Shown here in pieces: positions 28,917 through 36,753 of a DNA stretch of 64,000 nucleotides. The stretch spans positions 248,001 through 312,000 of the forward strand of contig NZ_JABBDX010000002.1 in assembly GCF_012847335.1 (NCBI RefSeq), in the 5' to 3' direction. The translations under genes and the position numbers were made by a program. Under the pieces are notes generated by a model, which was not told the origin of the DNA, did not search any database, and saw nothing but the letters and a program-made list of their open reading frames with translations. The stretch's first letter is position 1; each line of letters begins with the position of its first letter. This DNA is from Psychrobacter sp. MF31 (GTDB lineage: Bacteria > Pseudomonadota > Gammaproteobacteria > Pseudomonadales > Moraxellaceae).

Positions 28917-30587
28917 TTAGCGCTTAGACTTAGTTTCGGGCAAAATATTTTTATAATCCAGCATCACATAGCGCGCATGAATGCCTTTTTTGGCATCGCC
29001 TTCATCTGCCATAAAAATCATTTTTATGGTGCCATTGGCGGTAATGGAGTCAATCGCTTCGATGTTTTGCAAAGCAGCAAGCTCAGGGGCGTTAAGTTTT
29101 ACCGGCTTGTCATCAATATCCCCCGACCACGTCCAAATCTGCGCTTTTTTGTCGCCATCGGCGTTGGTGATTTCATTGGCAATTACAAATTGGCTAAGCA
29201 CAGCATCAAAATACAAGGAGCGGATGCCGCCGCCATCTAAATCCAAGAAGATGGGCGTCCCAAATTGCGGCGGCGCTTTTTGTGAGAACATAGCTTCCGT
29301 GTTGATGATCGGAATGATGATGGAGCGATTTCCCGCCAATGGCGTTCGCAGTCCAAGCATCAAGTTGCCGCTGTCATTATCAAAGGCGAGACCTTCAATG
29401 TCCAAATCCTTAAAGTCAACGCTGGTGTTAAGCGCCTGCTCAAAAGCCGCTTGCAATTCGCTTGAATTTTTCAAATCATCGCGAAGGGTTGTGACTTCCT
29501 TAATGTCGGAGGGGATATTGCCATTGACCCGAAAGCGCAGCAGCTGCTCACGGGTTGGGTCACGATGACCATTTGAGTCGGAGGAATGCGAGGTGATGGC
29601 ATAAATAAAGCCTTTGGCATCGGCGCTCAACCCTTCTAAATCATTAAGTTTGCGACCAAAACCGCGCGTCATTTGCAAACTTGCCACCTGATTTTCAACC
29701 AAACTGCCATCGGGCTCAACGGTCAAAATATTCATCGCGCGATGCTCTTCGTCTTCAACCACCAAAACGCGACCGTCCGGAAGCTGCTGAACGGCAGACG
29801 GCTCATAAACATCCGTAAGCGTTCCCATTCCGGTAGCCGTCAATGGCGTAACCGGCGGCTGACCGAGGGCGGCAGGATAAAAAAACACCAAGCCTTTTAA
29901 CAAAATTGAGGTCAATACCGAAACCAGCATTCCCCAACGAAACAACGAGTAGGAAATACTGAGCATTTTAAAATTGCGAGCGGCAATTTGCCCAAGCCAA
30001 TACAACTGATCGCTCATCGCGTGATAAGTCTCATCGCGGTCGCGCATCAGCGCTTGCATTTGCCCCCAATATTCTTCTCGCGACAACTGCATCCGGTCTT
30101 TGTTAATCAATAAATTGACTTTGTCACCGCCGCCAAACTGATTGGCTTTGTGCAAATAAGCCTGTAATTCCTGCCTTGAGGCTTGTTTTTTGACCCAAGC
30201 TTTGCCCCAAGCAAAAAATCCGGCAAAGTAATTTGCCTTTTCAGGAGCTGCCGCCAAAATGGCGAAAAAAATGGAAGCGGCAGCGGTAAACATAAACATG
30301 CCCGCCGGAACTAAAAACGCGGCTGAGGACACAAAAATAAATGCCCCTGAAATCATCAGCGCTGAGATGATGATGCCGTTTAACGAAATCATGATGTTAG
30401 CTTTGGTTGCTGCTAAGGCAATCAAATCAAGCTCCGTTCGCAAGGCATTGCGAAACATCGTTTCAACAGCTTTTGACGTTCCAAGCGGGATGGCTTCAAC
30501 AGCGCCGCGCTGAAAGGTAATATCGGTCATCAATTTTGGCTTTGGGGCGGCTTTTTTCTGCTTTTTTTTCTTTTCTAACTTGCTCAA
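28917..30587 (-). CDS. Pycsar-effector-type (DUF5706) membrane domain fused to a DUF3616-type domain
   Basis: This 556-residue fusion starts with a lysine-rich tail (3-18). Residues 40-230 form a membrane module: VETMFRNALRTELDL, KANIMISLNGIIISAL (first TM, 64-87), a second TM at 89-113 ending in FFAILAAAPEK, NLLINKDRMQLSREEY, MRDRDETYHAMSDQLYWLG, and a last TM at 213-240. This order closely matches the DUF5706/Pycsar effector (PycTM) domain, a membrane killer domain activated by cyclic pyrimidine nucleotides in phage defence. Residues 257-556 are a DUF3616-type domain paralogous to the next gene's product and would face the periplasm. No pyrimidine cyclase gene is adjacent. The start is TTG 30587 (AGG 7 nt upstream), and the ATG at 30530 is an alternative. 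Identification is by remembered motifs. Confidence 0.75.
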   Translation of the reverse strand: MSKLEKKKKQKKAAPKPKLMTDITFQRGAVEAIPLGTSKAVETMFRNALRTELDLIALAATKANIMISLNGIIISALMISGAFIFVSSAAFLVPAGMFMFTAAASIFFAILAAAPEKANYFAGFFAWGKAWVKKQASRQELQAYLHKANQFGGGDKVNLLINKDRMQLSREEYWGQMQALMRDRDETYHAMSDQLYWLGQIAARNFKMLSISYSLFRWGMLVSVLTSILLKGLVFFYPAALGQPPVTPLTATGMGTLTDVYEPSAVQQLPDGRVLVVEDEEHRAMNILTVEPDGSLVENQVASLQMTRGFGRKLNDLEGLSADAKGFIYAITSHSSDSNGHRDPTREQLLRFRVNGNIPSDIKEVTTLRDDLKNSSELQAAFEQALNTSVDFKDLDIEGLAFDNDSGNLMLGLRTPLAGNRSIIIPIINTEAMFSQKAPPQFGTPIFLDLDGGGIRSLYFDAVLSQFVIANEITNADGDKKAQIWTWSGDIDDKPVKLNAPELAALQNIEAIDSITANGTIKMIFMADEGDAKKGIHARYVMLDYKNILPETKSKR

Positions 30588-30664
30588 TACTAACCTGCTA
30601 CTAATCTGGATTCGAGTGGGCGGCTTGCAATGCCAACGGTTGGCTTGCTGCCGGATAAAGAGGC

Positions 30665-30682
30665 GCGCTTGGCGGCAAGCGC
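30665..30682 (-). terminator. Short GC-rich hairpin after hisM-like gene
   Basis: A 7-bp perfect stem (30665-30671 with 30676-30682) closes a 4-nt loop, 19 nt after the permease stop. No U-tract follows, so termination may be inefficient. Confidence 0.4.
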
Positions 30683-30700
30683 AAGATGGGGGTTTGACCG

Positions 30701-31426
30701 TTACGGAATCGTTTTGGTCAGCACATCGGGTGGAACGTAAGTCAAATAGCGGTTTAAGCGGCGCTCAAGGGTTCGAAACCCAAATAAAATAACCCAAGAC
30801 AGCAGCAGATAAATCACCCCTGCGGCAAAAAACAGCTCCATCAAGGTGTAGGTTCGCGCGCTGATGGTTCGGGCAACGCCGGTGATGTCCATCAATGCAA
30901 CCGTTGAGGCAAGCGCGCTGCCTTTGAGCATAAAAATGACTTCATTGCTGTAAGCTGGAATCACAATACCAAAGGCGCGCGGTAAGGTAATTCGGGTCAG
31001 CTTTTGCCATTTTGACATGCCAATGGCGTCCGCCGCTTCAAGCTCGCCTGTAGGAATCGCTTGAATTGCCCCACGAATAATCTCTGCCAAATAGGCACTG
31101 GTGTTCATGGTAAACGCGATGATCGCACACCAATAGGCTTGGCTTAATACCGGCTCCCACAAAAATGAGTTGCGGATTGCCTCAAATTGACCCAAACCAT
31201 AGTAAATCAAAAAGATCTGAACCAAAAGCGGCGTGCCACGAAAAAAGAAAATATAAGCAAAGGGCAAGGCTTGAACCGCCATGCTTTTTGACAATCGCAG
31301 CTGAGCTAAAATCAGCCCAAAAAACAGCCCCACAATTCCTGAAATGACCACCAGCTGAACGGTCAACACCGCCCCGCCAAGCAGCTCTGGGATATGGTCA
31401 AAAATTACTTGCCAATTCCAATCCAT
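30701..31426 (-). CDS. hisM: Cationic amino-acid ABC transporter permease, HisM-like
   Basis: This is a 241-residue inner-membrane permease of the HisMQ family. The N-terminus WNWQVIFDHIPELLGGAVLTVQL and the EAA loop EIIRGAIQAIPTGELEAADAIGMS (about 114-137) are typical of the HisM/ArtM member of the pair. The ATG at 31426 has AGGAG 6 nt upstream, and a GTG one codon earlier is less likely. It lies 11 nt after the partner permease. Substrate assignment (histidine, lysine, arginine or ornithine) rests on the HisP-like ATPase and ArgT/HisJ-like binding proteins of the same cluster. Confidence 0.88.
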   Translation of the reverse strand: MDWNWQVIFDHIPELLGGAVLTVQLVVISGIVGLFFGLILAQLRLSKSMAVQALPFAYIFFFRGTPLLVQIFLIYYGLGQFEAIRNSFLWEPVLSQAYWCAIIAFTMNTSAYLAEIIRGAIQAIPTGELEAADAIGMSKWQKLTRITLPRAFGIVIPAYSNEVIFMLKGSALASTVALMDITGVARTISARTYTLMELFFAAGVIYLLLSWVILFGFRTLERRLNRYLTYVPPDVLTKTIP

Positions 31427-31437
31427 CACCTGCTCCT

Positions 31438-32166
31438 TTAATTACCGATGGTCTGTGCAGGCGTTCGCGCCAGCTTTTTGGCATAGCGCGCGGCTGGATT
31501 GGCGCGCCACTCAAGCCACATGGTCATCCCAGTAATCAAAATGGTCAGCCCCAAATAAATAATTGCCGCTGCCATATAAAAGGTAAATGGCTGCTGGGTT
31601 GACTGCGCCGCGCGCGAGGACTGATACATGATGTCTTTAAGCCCAACCACAGAAACCAGTGCCGTATCTTTGAGCAAGACTAAGAATAAGTTACCAAGAC
31701 CGGGAAGTGCAATTTGCCAAACTTGCGGCAAGGTGATTCGATAAAAAATCTGCATGGGTCGCATGCCAATGGCTTGCGCCGCTTCGCTTTGACCGATCGG
31801 GATTTCTTGAATTGCCATCCGCAAAATTTCGGTAGCATAAGCGCCAAAAGCGATAGACAGCGCCATCACCCCGCCCCAAAAAGCGCTGATCTCAATATAA
31901 TCGTTATAACCAAAGGATTTAAGAATACTCATCAGCACCATTGAGCCGCCGTAATAAATAAACAGCACCAAAAGCAGCTCAGGGATACCGCGCATCGTGG
32001 CGGTATAAATGGTGGCAAGCTTTCTAAAGATCCAAATCGATGACAGTTTGGCAGTGGCGCCAAGAAGACCCAAGATCATGCCAATGGCAAGGCTGGTCAC
32101 AGTAATCTTAATGGTGACGACCGCCCCGCTGAGCAGTAGCGCCCCAAATCCTTGTAAATCAATCAC
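31438..32166 (-). CDS. hisQ: Cationic amino-acid ABC transporter permease, HisQ-like
   Basis: This is a 242-residue permease, the HisQ-type partner. LLLSGAVVTIKITVTSLAIGMILG, TATMRGIPELLLVLFIYYG and the EAA loop TEILRMAIQEIPIGQSEAAQAIGM are visible. The start is GTG 32166, with no obvious ribosome binding site, which suggests low translation. A 294-nt gap containing a terminator-like hairpin separates it from the last binding-protein gene, so the permeases are probably made in smaller amounts than the receptors. Confidence 0.88.
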   Translation of the reverse strand: MIDLQGFGALLLSGAVVTIKITVTSLAIGMILGLLGATAKLSSIWIFRKLATIYTATMRGIPELLLVLFIYYGGSMVLMSILKSFGYNDYIEISAFWGGVMALSIAFGAYATEILRMAIQEIPIGQSEAAQAIGMRPMQIFYRITLPQVWQIALPGLGNLFLVLLKDTALVSVVGLKDIMYQSSRAAQSTQQPFTFYMAAAIIYLGLTILITGMTMWLEWRANPAARYAKKLARTPAQTIGN

Positions 32167-32413
32167 AGTGGTTCACTTTGTCTGATGGATTACTCAAAAC
32201 TGCCCGCCCAAAACTATAATTGCCAGCATATCTTTTGGCAACGTTTTGGTGATCCGATGTTCGCGAGTAAAATGAGGGCTGATTTTAGCATATCCATTCT
32301 CAAGTATGTTATTTTCTCTTCATGAAACTGGGCTAAAAAATGCAATTTACCCAAAATCTTTGGCGTTATTTTAAAAAAAAAGCCTTGATAAACAAGACTT
32401 GAGCGATCGTCAT

Positions 32414-32441
32414 AAAAAAACAGCACCAAATTGGCGCTGCT
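32414..32441 (-). terminator. Terminator/attenuator between the third receptor gene and hisQM
   Basis: On the minus-strand RNA a 9-bp stem (two G-U pairs; arms 32433-32441 and 32419-32427) with a 5-nt loop is followed by a run of seven U. It lies 20-45 nt after the receptor stop and well before hisQ, so partial read-through would set the receptor-to-permease ratio. Confidence 0.65.
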
Positions 32442-32460
32442 TTTAACGCCAATTTCAAGA

Positions 32461-33342
32461 CTATTTGCTGCTATCTTCTGCCGCCTTTTCTGTTGACTCT
32501 GCTAGCTTATTTTGCGCCGCGGTGTTTAATGAAAAATACTTTTGATAAATGGTGTCGTAAGTGCCATTGGCTTTGATATGGGCAAGCGACTGATTAAGCT
32601 TATCGGTTAACGCCTCATTAGGTCGCGTGGCGATGGCAAAATGGTCATTGATATCAATGTCATCGCCTTTAATGGTAAAGCCTTTGCCGGAGGGCGATCC
32701 CAGCCATTGCAAAGCGGGCAATTTGTCCGAAATCATGGCATCAACGCGGCCAGCGCCCAAATCCAAAAAGGCGTTACTGAGCGTATCATAAAGTTTCATG
32801 TCCGCTTTTGGGTAGGCTTTTTCAAACCACTGCGAGGAGATGGTCGAGCGCTGAGCCGCAATCGAGTGGGCATTGATGTCCGCCTCATTTTTTGGGTCAA
32901 AGCTTGCGCCATCTTTTGCTAAAAATACTAAGGCGTTGCTAAAATAGGGCTCGGTAAAGCTGACCTGCTGAGCGCGCTCAGGGGTGATCGACATCGCGGC
33001 AACAATGGCATCATATTTCCCAGCTTTAAGCCCCGGAATAATCCCATCCCAATCTTGAGCAACGATGTCACATTTGACCTTCATGTCTTCACAAAGCGCG
33101 TGAGCAATCTCAACATCAAAGCCGCCCAAACTGCCATCGGCATTGGTAAAGTTAAATGGCGCATAAGCCCCTTCCGTGCCAATTCTGAGCACCTCCCCTG
33201 AAGGCGCATTATCCGCAGAAGCCGCTGAGGGGTCAGCGCTGTCTTTATTTTCGGGGTTGCTACAACCTGCAAGCATCAACGCGCCCAGTCCAACTGCCAA
33301 AAACGGCTGAGCTTTGCGAGCGCCAGTTCCCATCACTGCCAT
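32461..33342 (-). CDS. Cationic amino-acid ABC transporter binding lipoprotein, third tandem copy
   Basis: This is a 293-residue periplasmic receptor of the ArgT/HisJ (LAO) type. The lipoprotein signal ends in LMLAGC. The core motifs are LRIGTEGAYAPFNF, GGFDVEIAHALCEDMKVKCD, the QDWDGIIPGL block, the ligand-arginine block AAMSITPERAQQVSFTEPYF, and GRVDAMISDKLPAL. A pair of cysteines (ALC, KC) sits where the LAO proteins have a disulfide. AAAGGA lies 8 nt before the ATG. It is the last of three paralogous receptor genes in a row. The first and third copies look most alike (TEGAYxPFNF). Confidence 0.9.
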   Translation of the reverse strand: MAVMGTGARKAQPFLAVGLGALMLAGCSNPENKDSADPSAASADNAPSGEVLRIGTEGAYAPFNFTNADGSLGGFDVEIAHALCEDMKVKCDIVAQDWDGIIPGLKAGKYDAIVAAMSITPERAQQVSFTEPYFSNALVFLAKDGASFDPKNEADINAHSIAAQRSTISSQWFEKAYPKADMKLYDTLSNAFLDLGAGRVDAMISDKLPALQWLGSPSGKGFTIKGDDIDINDHFAIATRPNEALTDKLNQSLAHIKANGTYDTIYQKYFSLNTAAQNKLAESTEKAAEDSSK

Positions 33343-33409
33343 AACTTTTATCCTTTAAAAAGCCCGTTGGCGCGACCTTGTTAGCCGCGCCAAAGCCGCT
33401 CGTAAGCTA

Positions 33410-34285
33410 TTATTGCGCTACGTTTTTAGGTTGAGCCGTTTTGTCATCGACGACGACCACATCGTGAGTATCGCCAGCGGCATTTTCTGCTTTGGTGCTG
33501 GTTCCAAAATAGCTGGTGGTGATTTTTTCATAAGTGCCGTTGGCTTTAATTTCGGCTAAGGCTTTGTTAAATTTAGCAATCAGCGGCGAGCCTTTTTTAA
33601 AGGCAATTCCCATCGCGTCCTCATCGGAGCTGATTTCTGCGCCTTTAACTTCATAATCTTTGCCCGCGTCCGTTTTAAGCCAGTCAAGTCCCACCACTTT
33701 ATCTGACATCATGGCGCGAACGCGACCGGAGGTTAAATCAAGATAGGCGTTGTCTTGGGTATCATAAAGCTTAATGTCCGCCTCGCCATGCTCGTCCTGC
33801 AGATATTGCGCGGCAACAGTGGCACGCTGAGCGGCAATCGGCTGAGCCTTTAGCTCATCAACGGTAATGTTGTCGCCTTTTTTACCGATCAAAATGATGC
33901 CGGTGTGATAATACGGATCGCTAAAATCAACTGCCTGTTTGCGCTCAGGGGTGATGGACATTCCTGCAATGGCAGCATCAAACTTGTTGGCGTTCAGCCC
34001 TGGAATCAAACCATCCCAATCTTGTGAGGTGACCTCACATTCGGCTTTCATTTGCGCGCATAACGCATCGACCAGCTCAATTTCATAACCGATCAATTTG
34101 CCGTTAGCATCGGTGTAGCTGAACGGCTTAAAGCTTGATTCAGTGGCGATTTTGATGTGGGGGGTATCATTTGCACCATTAGCAGCGCCTGATTCCGTGC
34201 TATTGCTACAAGCCGTCAGCAAACTTGCTGCACTGATGACGGCAAAAAGCGCGGATTTGGTAAACATTTTCCGGTGAGCAATCAT
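33410..34285 (-). CDS. Cationic amino-acid ABC transporter binding lipoprotein, second tandem copy
   Basis: This is a 291-residue ArgT/HisJ-type receptor. The ATG at 34285 has AAGGA 7 nt upstream and gives a lipoprotein signal ending in LLTAC. A longer frame reaching back to 34384 overlaps the previous gene and has no signal peptide at its end, so it is rejected. The core reads IKIATESSFKPFSYT, IGYEIELVDALCAQMKAECE, QDWDGLIPGL, AGMSITPERKQAVDFSDPYY. The ligand pocket differs from its neighbours at several sites (ESSFKPFSY against EGAYxPFNF; HTGIILIG in place of NxxVwL), suggesting a different preference. The C-terminus has an extra Asp/Val/Lys-rich tail of about 25 residues. Confidence 0.9.
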   Translation of the reverse strand: MIAHRKMFTKSALFAVISAASLLTACSNSTESGAANGANDTPHIKIATESSFKPFSYTDANGKLIGYEIELVDALCAQMKAECEVTSQDWDGLIPGLNANKFDAAIAGMSITPERKQAVDFSDPYYHTGIILIGKKGDNITVDELKAQPIAAQRATVAAQYLQDEHGEADIKLYDTQDNAYLDLTSGRVRAMMSDKVVGLDWLKTDAGKDYEVKGAEISSDEDAMGIAFKKGSPLIAKFNKALAEIKANGTYEKITTSYFGTSTKAENAAGDTHDVVVVDDKTAQPKNVAQ

Positions 34286-34340
34286 TTTAATATCCTTGAG
34301 CAAAACTGGTTTTGATGAACGTGAGCCTAAATCGGGCAAC

Positions 34341-35138
34341 TTATTGGTCAAAATGGGCTTTTTCAATGCGCTCAAGCTCGCCATTAGCGCGGATTTCTTT
34401 AAGCGCTGTGTTCAGGTTTTCTTTTAGCGCATCGCCTTTTCTGACCGCAATGGCGATATTGTCGTTGTTATCGATTTCATCACCGACAATACCAAAGCCT
34501 TTTGGGTTGTCTTTAAGCCAAGCTTTAGCCGATACTTTTTCTGCCAAAACCGCATTGCTACGACCTGATTTTAAATCCAAATAGGCGTTATCGTAATTGT
34601 CATAAAGCTGAACGGTGTTGCCATCTTTACCATCATAATGGTCTTGCAAATACGCGCCCGGCGTCGTTGATCGCTGACCGCCAAGGGTTAAATTTTTGAT
34701 GTTTTTGGGGTCAAATTTGCCATTGGTTTCGGTCAGCCAAACCATGGTATTGGCAAAATACGGCTCGGTAAAATCGACCTTTTCTTGACGCTCAGGGGTG
34801 ATGGACATTCCTGCGATCACCGCGTCATATTTTTGTGCCAAAAGCCCGGGAATAATGCCGTCCCAGTCTTGAGCTTTGATGTCACATTTTGCTTGCATTT
34901 GCTTACAAAGGGCATTTGCCACATCGATATCAAAGCCGCCAATGCTGCCATCTGAATTGGTAAAGTTAAATGGAGGATAAGCGCCTTCGGTAGCAATTCG
35001 CAGCGTTTTGCCGCTCACGCTTGTGGATTCTGAGGCGGCATCCGTGCTGTCGGTTTGGTTGGTCGATGGGCTACACGCGCCAAGCATTAAGGCGGCGGCA
35101 ATGGTCGCTGATGACCATAATAATGAAGAAGTCGACAT
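34341..35138 (-). CDS. Cationic amino-acid ABC transporter binding lipoprotein, first tandem copy
   Basis: This is a 265-residue ArgT/HisJ-type receptor with lipobox LMLGAC. The core reads LRIATEGAYPPFNFT, GGFDIDVANALCKQMQAKCD, QDWDGIIPGLL, AGMSITPERQEKVDFTEPYF, GGQRSTTPGAYLQDHYDG and GRSNAVLAEKVSAKAWL. AAGGA lies 7 nt before the ATG at 35138. It is the first of the three receptors and lies 247 nt downstream of the ATPase gene. That gap holds two inverted repeats, so the receptors may have their own promoter. Confidence 0.9.
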   Translation of the reverse strand: MSTSSLLWSSATIAAALMLGACSPSTNQTDSTDAASESTSVSGKTLRIATEGAYPPFNFTNSDGSIGGFDIDVANALCKQMQAKCDIKAQDWDGIIPGLLAQKYDAVIAGMSITPERQEKVDFTEPYFANTMVWLTETNGKFDPKNIKNLTLGGQRSTTPGAYLQDHYDGKDGNTVQLYDNYDNAYLDLKSGRSNAVLAEKVSAKAWLKDNPKGFGIVGDEIDNNDNIAIAVRKGDALKENLNTALKEIRANGELERIEKAHFDQ

Positions 35139-35182
35139 CTTAAATTCCTTAAATCGAGATGGGGGCGCGCATCAAAATGCAA

Positions 35183-35217
35183 AAGGACGATGATAATTTG
35201 CGGTTATTATCGTCCTT
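35183..35217. promoter_or_regulatory. 14-bp inverted repeat upstream of the receptor genes
   Basis: The arms are 35183-35196 and 35204-35217, separated by 7 nt, with one imperfect position (G-U on the plus strand, C-A on the minus). It lies 45-80 nt before the first receptor start. No U-tract follows on the minus strand, so an operator or leader structure is likelier than a terminator. Confidence 0.5.
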
Positions 35218-35239
35218 CATAAAATGTTAAACGCTAATT

Positions 35240-35271
35240 TTTTTGATAATACCTGACTCAATTATCAAAAA
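35240..35271. promoter_or_regulatory. 11-bp perfect AT-rich inverted repeat, candidate operator
   Basis: TTTTTGATAAT (35240-35250) and ATTATCAAAAA (35261-35271) are separated by exactly 10 nt. The AT-only arms would make a poor terminator. The one-turn half-site spacing suits a dimeric regulator at a promoter for the receptor genes. Confidence 0.5.
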
Positions 35272-35385
35272 CAAACCTTTTAGCAAGGCTTTTGCAAGCT
35301 TTTAACATGATTTTAAATGACTTTTTATCTAAACTGATTTTTATAAGCGCTTCAAAGTTGGCAAAATTTGACCTATAAACGCCAT

Positions 35386-36180
35386 TTAATTTCGGTGCGA
35401 TGCCATAAAGTCTTTGACCCGCTGCGAGGTCGGATTGTCAAAAACTTGCTCAGGAGTGCCGATTTCTTCAATGACGCCTTGATGCAAAAACACCACTTTG
35501 CTTGACACATCGCGAGCAAAGCGCATCTCGTGGGTGACGATCAGCATGGTTCGACCTTCCTCAGCAAGCTCGCGCATCACCGCAAGCACTTCATTGACCA
35601 ATTCAGGATCAAGCGCGGAGGTCGGCTCATCAAAAAGCAAGACGCGCGGCTTCATAGCAAGCGCGCGCGCAATGGCTACCCGCTGACGCTGACCGCCCGA
35701 TAAGTTGGCAGGGTAAGCGTCTTTTTTGTCGATCAAGCCAACTTTTTTAAGCAAAATTTCAGCTTCACTGATCGCTTGGTCTTTTTTAAGCTTTAAAACT
35801 TGGGTGGGACCTTCGATGATGTTTTGCAAAATGGTTTTGTGCGGCCAAAGGTTAAAGTTTTGGAACACAAATCCCACGCTTGCGCGCAGTTTTTCAAGCT
35901 GCTTGATGTCCGCCGCTTGCATTTCACCTGATTTGCTAGGTTTTAAGCGCAGCTCATCTTGACCAATGATAATTTTGCCTTGGGTGGGCTTTTCAAGCAA
36001 ATTGATGCAGCGCAGTAAGGTCGATTTTCCTGATCCTGAGGAGCCTAAAATGGAGATCACATCGCCGTCATAAGCGGTCAAGGAGACGCCTTTTAATACG
36101 GGCAGCGCGCCGTAGCTTTTGTGCAAATCTTCAATTTCAAGGGCGATTGAGGGATTGGTTGGGTCGGTAGTTGCAATCAT
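35386..36180 (-). CDS. hisP: Cationic amino-acid ABC transporter ATP-binding protein, HisP-like
   Basis: This is a 264-residue ABC ATPase. Walker [22 protein letters not shown] is nearly that of HisP, as are Q-loop FQNFNLWPH, signature [15 protein letters not shown], Walker [17 protein letters not shown]-loop [13 protein letters not shown], and the tail [19 protein letters not shown]. The ATG at 36180 is preferred, while an upstream TTG at 36210 lies in the U-tract region of the preceding terminator. It is first in a cluster ordered ATPase, receptor, receptor, receptor, HisQ, HisM, unlike the enteric order argT-hisJQMP. Confidence 0.9.
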   Translation of the reverse strand: MIATTDPTNPSIALEIEDLHKSYGALPVLKGVSLTAYDGDVISILGSSGSGKSTLLRCINLLEKPTQGKIIIGQDELRLKPSKSGEMQAADIKQLEKLRASVGFVFQNFNLWPHKTILQNIIEGPTQVLKLKKDQAISEAEILLKKVGLIDKKDAYPANLSGGQRQRVAIARALAMKPRVLLFDEPTSALDPELVNEVLAVMRELAEEGRTMLIVTHEMRFARDVSSKVVFLHQGVIEEIGTPEQVFDNPTSQRVKDFMASHRN

Positions 36181-36216
36181 GAACAGCAAGTTTCCCGTGG
36201 TTAATTTCAAGCAAAT

Positions 36217-36240
36217 AAAAAAAGCCCAGACAGCTTGGGC
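36217..36240 (-). terminator. Terminator between the low-complexity lipoprotein gene and hisP
   Basis: On the minus strand GCCCA pairs with TGGGC around an inner loop, followed by seven T (36223-36217). It is a short stem but well placed, about 100 nt after the lipoprotein stop. Confidence 0.55.
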
Positions 36241-36342
36241 ATGTCTGAGCGGTATTTTAGCATTTTAATCAACGCTGCGCTGATTTATAGATGAATGATA
36301 CGGCAAGTCTAACCTTACGATCAGCACCATTCTAGCTGGTCA

Positions 36343-36753
36343 TCAGTTGGTTGAAATATGCTCATTGGTGTCTGTGCCGTCCATCATGGCGCTATCGTCG
36401 GCAGTAGCAACGCCCACATCGTCTGTTGCAGTGGCAGTATCGCCTGACGCCATGCCGTTATTGTTCATGCCATCGGTCATCGGCTCGGTTGTAGTTGCCG
36501 TACCATCAGCGCTTGCCATTCCAACTTCATCATTCGCGCCCATATCGTCGCCTGCCATATCAGGCGCGGTTGCCGTTGCGGTATCCGATTCGGTGACCGC
36601 AGGCGTGGTGGTGGTCACGGTTGTTTCAGTTTCAACAGGTGGCTCTTCTTTTTTGCTACAAGCGCCAAGCGTGAGCATTGCAGTCGTCAAGCCAACGCCG
36701 ATCAGCGCTTTATATGAGACTGCTTTTTGAGAGGTTGAGGTAAGCATTGCCAT
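36343..36753 (-). CDS. Low-complexity acidic lipoprotein
   Basis: This is a 136-residue secreted lipoprotein. The ATG at 36753 has GGAG 7 nt upstream. The signal peptide (residues about 12-33) ends in the lipobox TLGAC, followed by SKKEEPP. The rest is almost only Thr, Ala, Asp, Met, Gly and Val, with repeated short units such as DGTATTTEPMTDGMNN and SGDTATATDDVGVATADD. Such a region is probably disordered in the periplasm. No family is recognised. A long opposite-strand ORF across it (36347-36730) is a by-product of the repetitive codons. Confidence 0.7.
   Translation of the reverse strand: MAMLTSTSQKAVSYKALIGVGLTTAMLTLGACSKKEEPPVETETTVTTTTPAVTESDTATATAPDMAGDDMGANDEVGMASADGTATTTEPMTDGMNNNGMASGDTATATDDVGVATADDSAMMDGTDTNEHISTN

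Noticed and set aside
28917-30587. A complete Pycsar defence operon
   Set aside because: No adenylate/pyrimidylate cyclase-like gene is in the neighbourhood, and the surrounding genes are transporters and metabolic enzymes, so only the effector-like domain is claimed.
33410-34384. Longer start for the second receptor gene
   Set aside because: The extension overlaps the preceding receptor gene and puts 33 polar residues before the signal peptide. The ATG at 34285 has a proper ribosome binding site.
36347-36730. 127-codon plus-strand ORF rich in Ser/Val/Ala
   Set aside because: It mirrors the repetitive codons of the opposite-strand lipoprotein, which has a signal peptide, lipobox and ribosome binding site.
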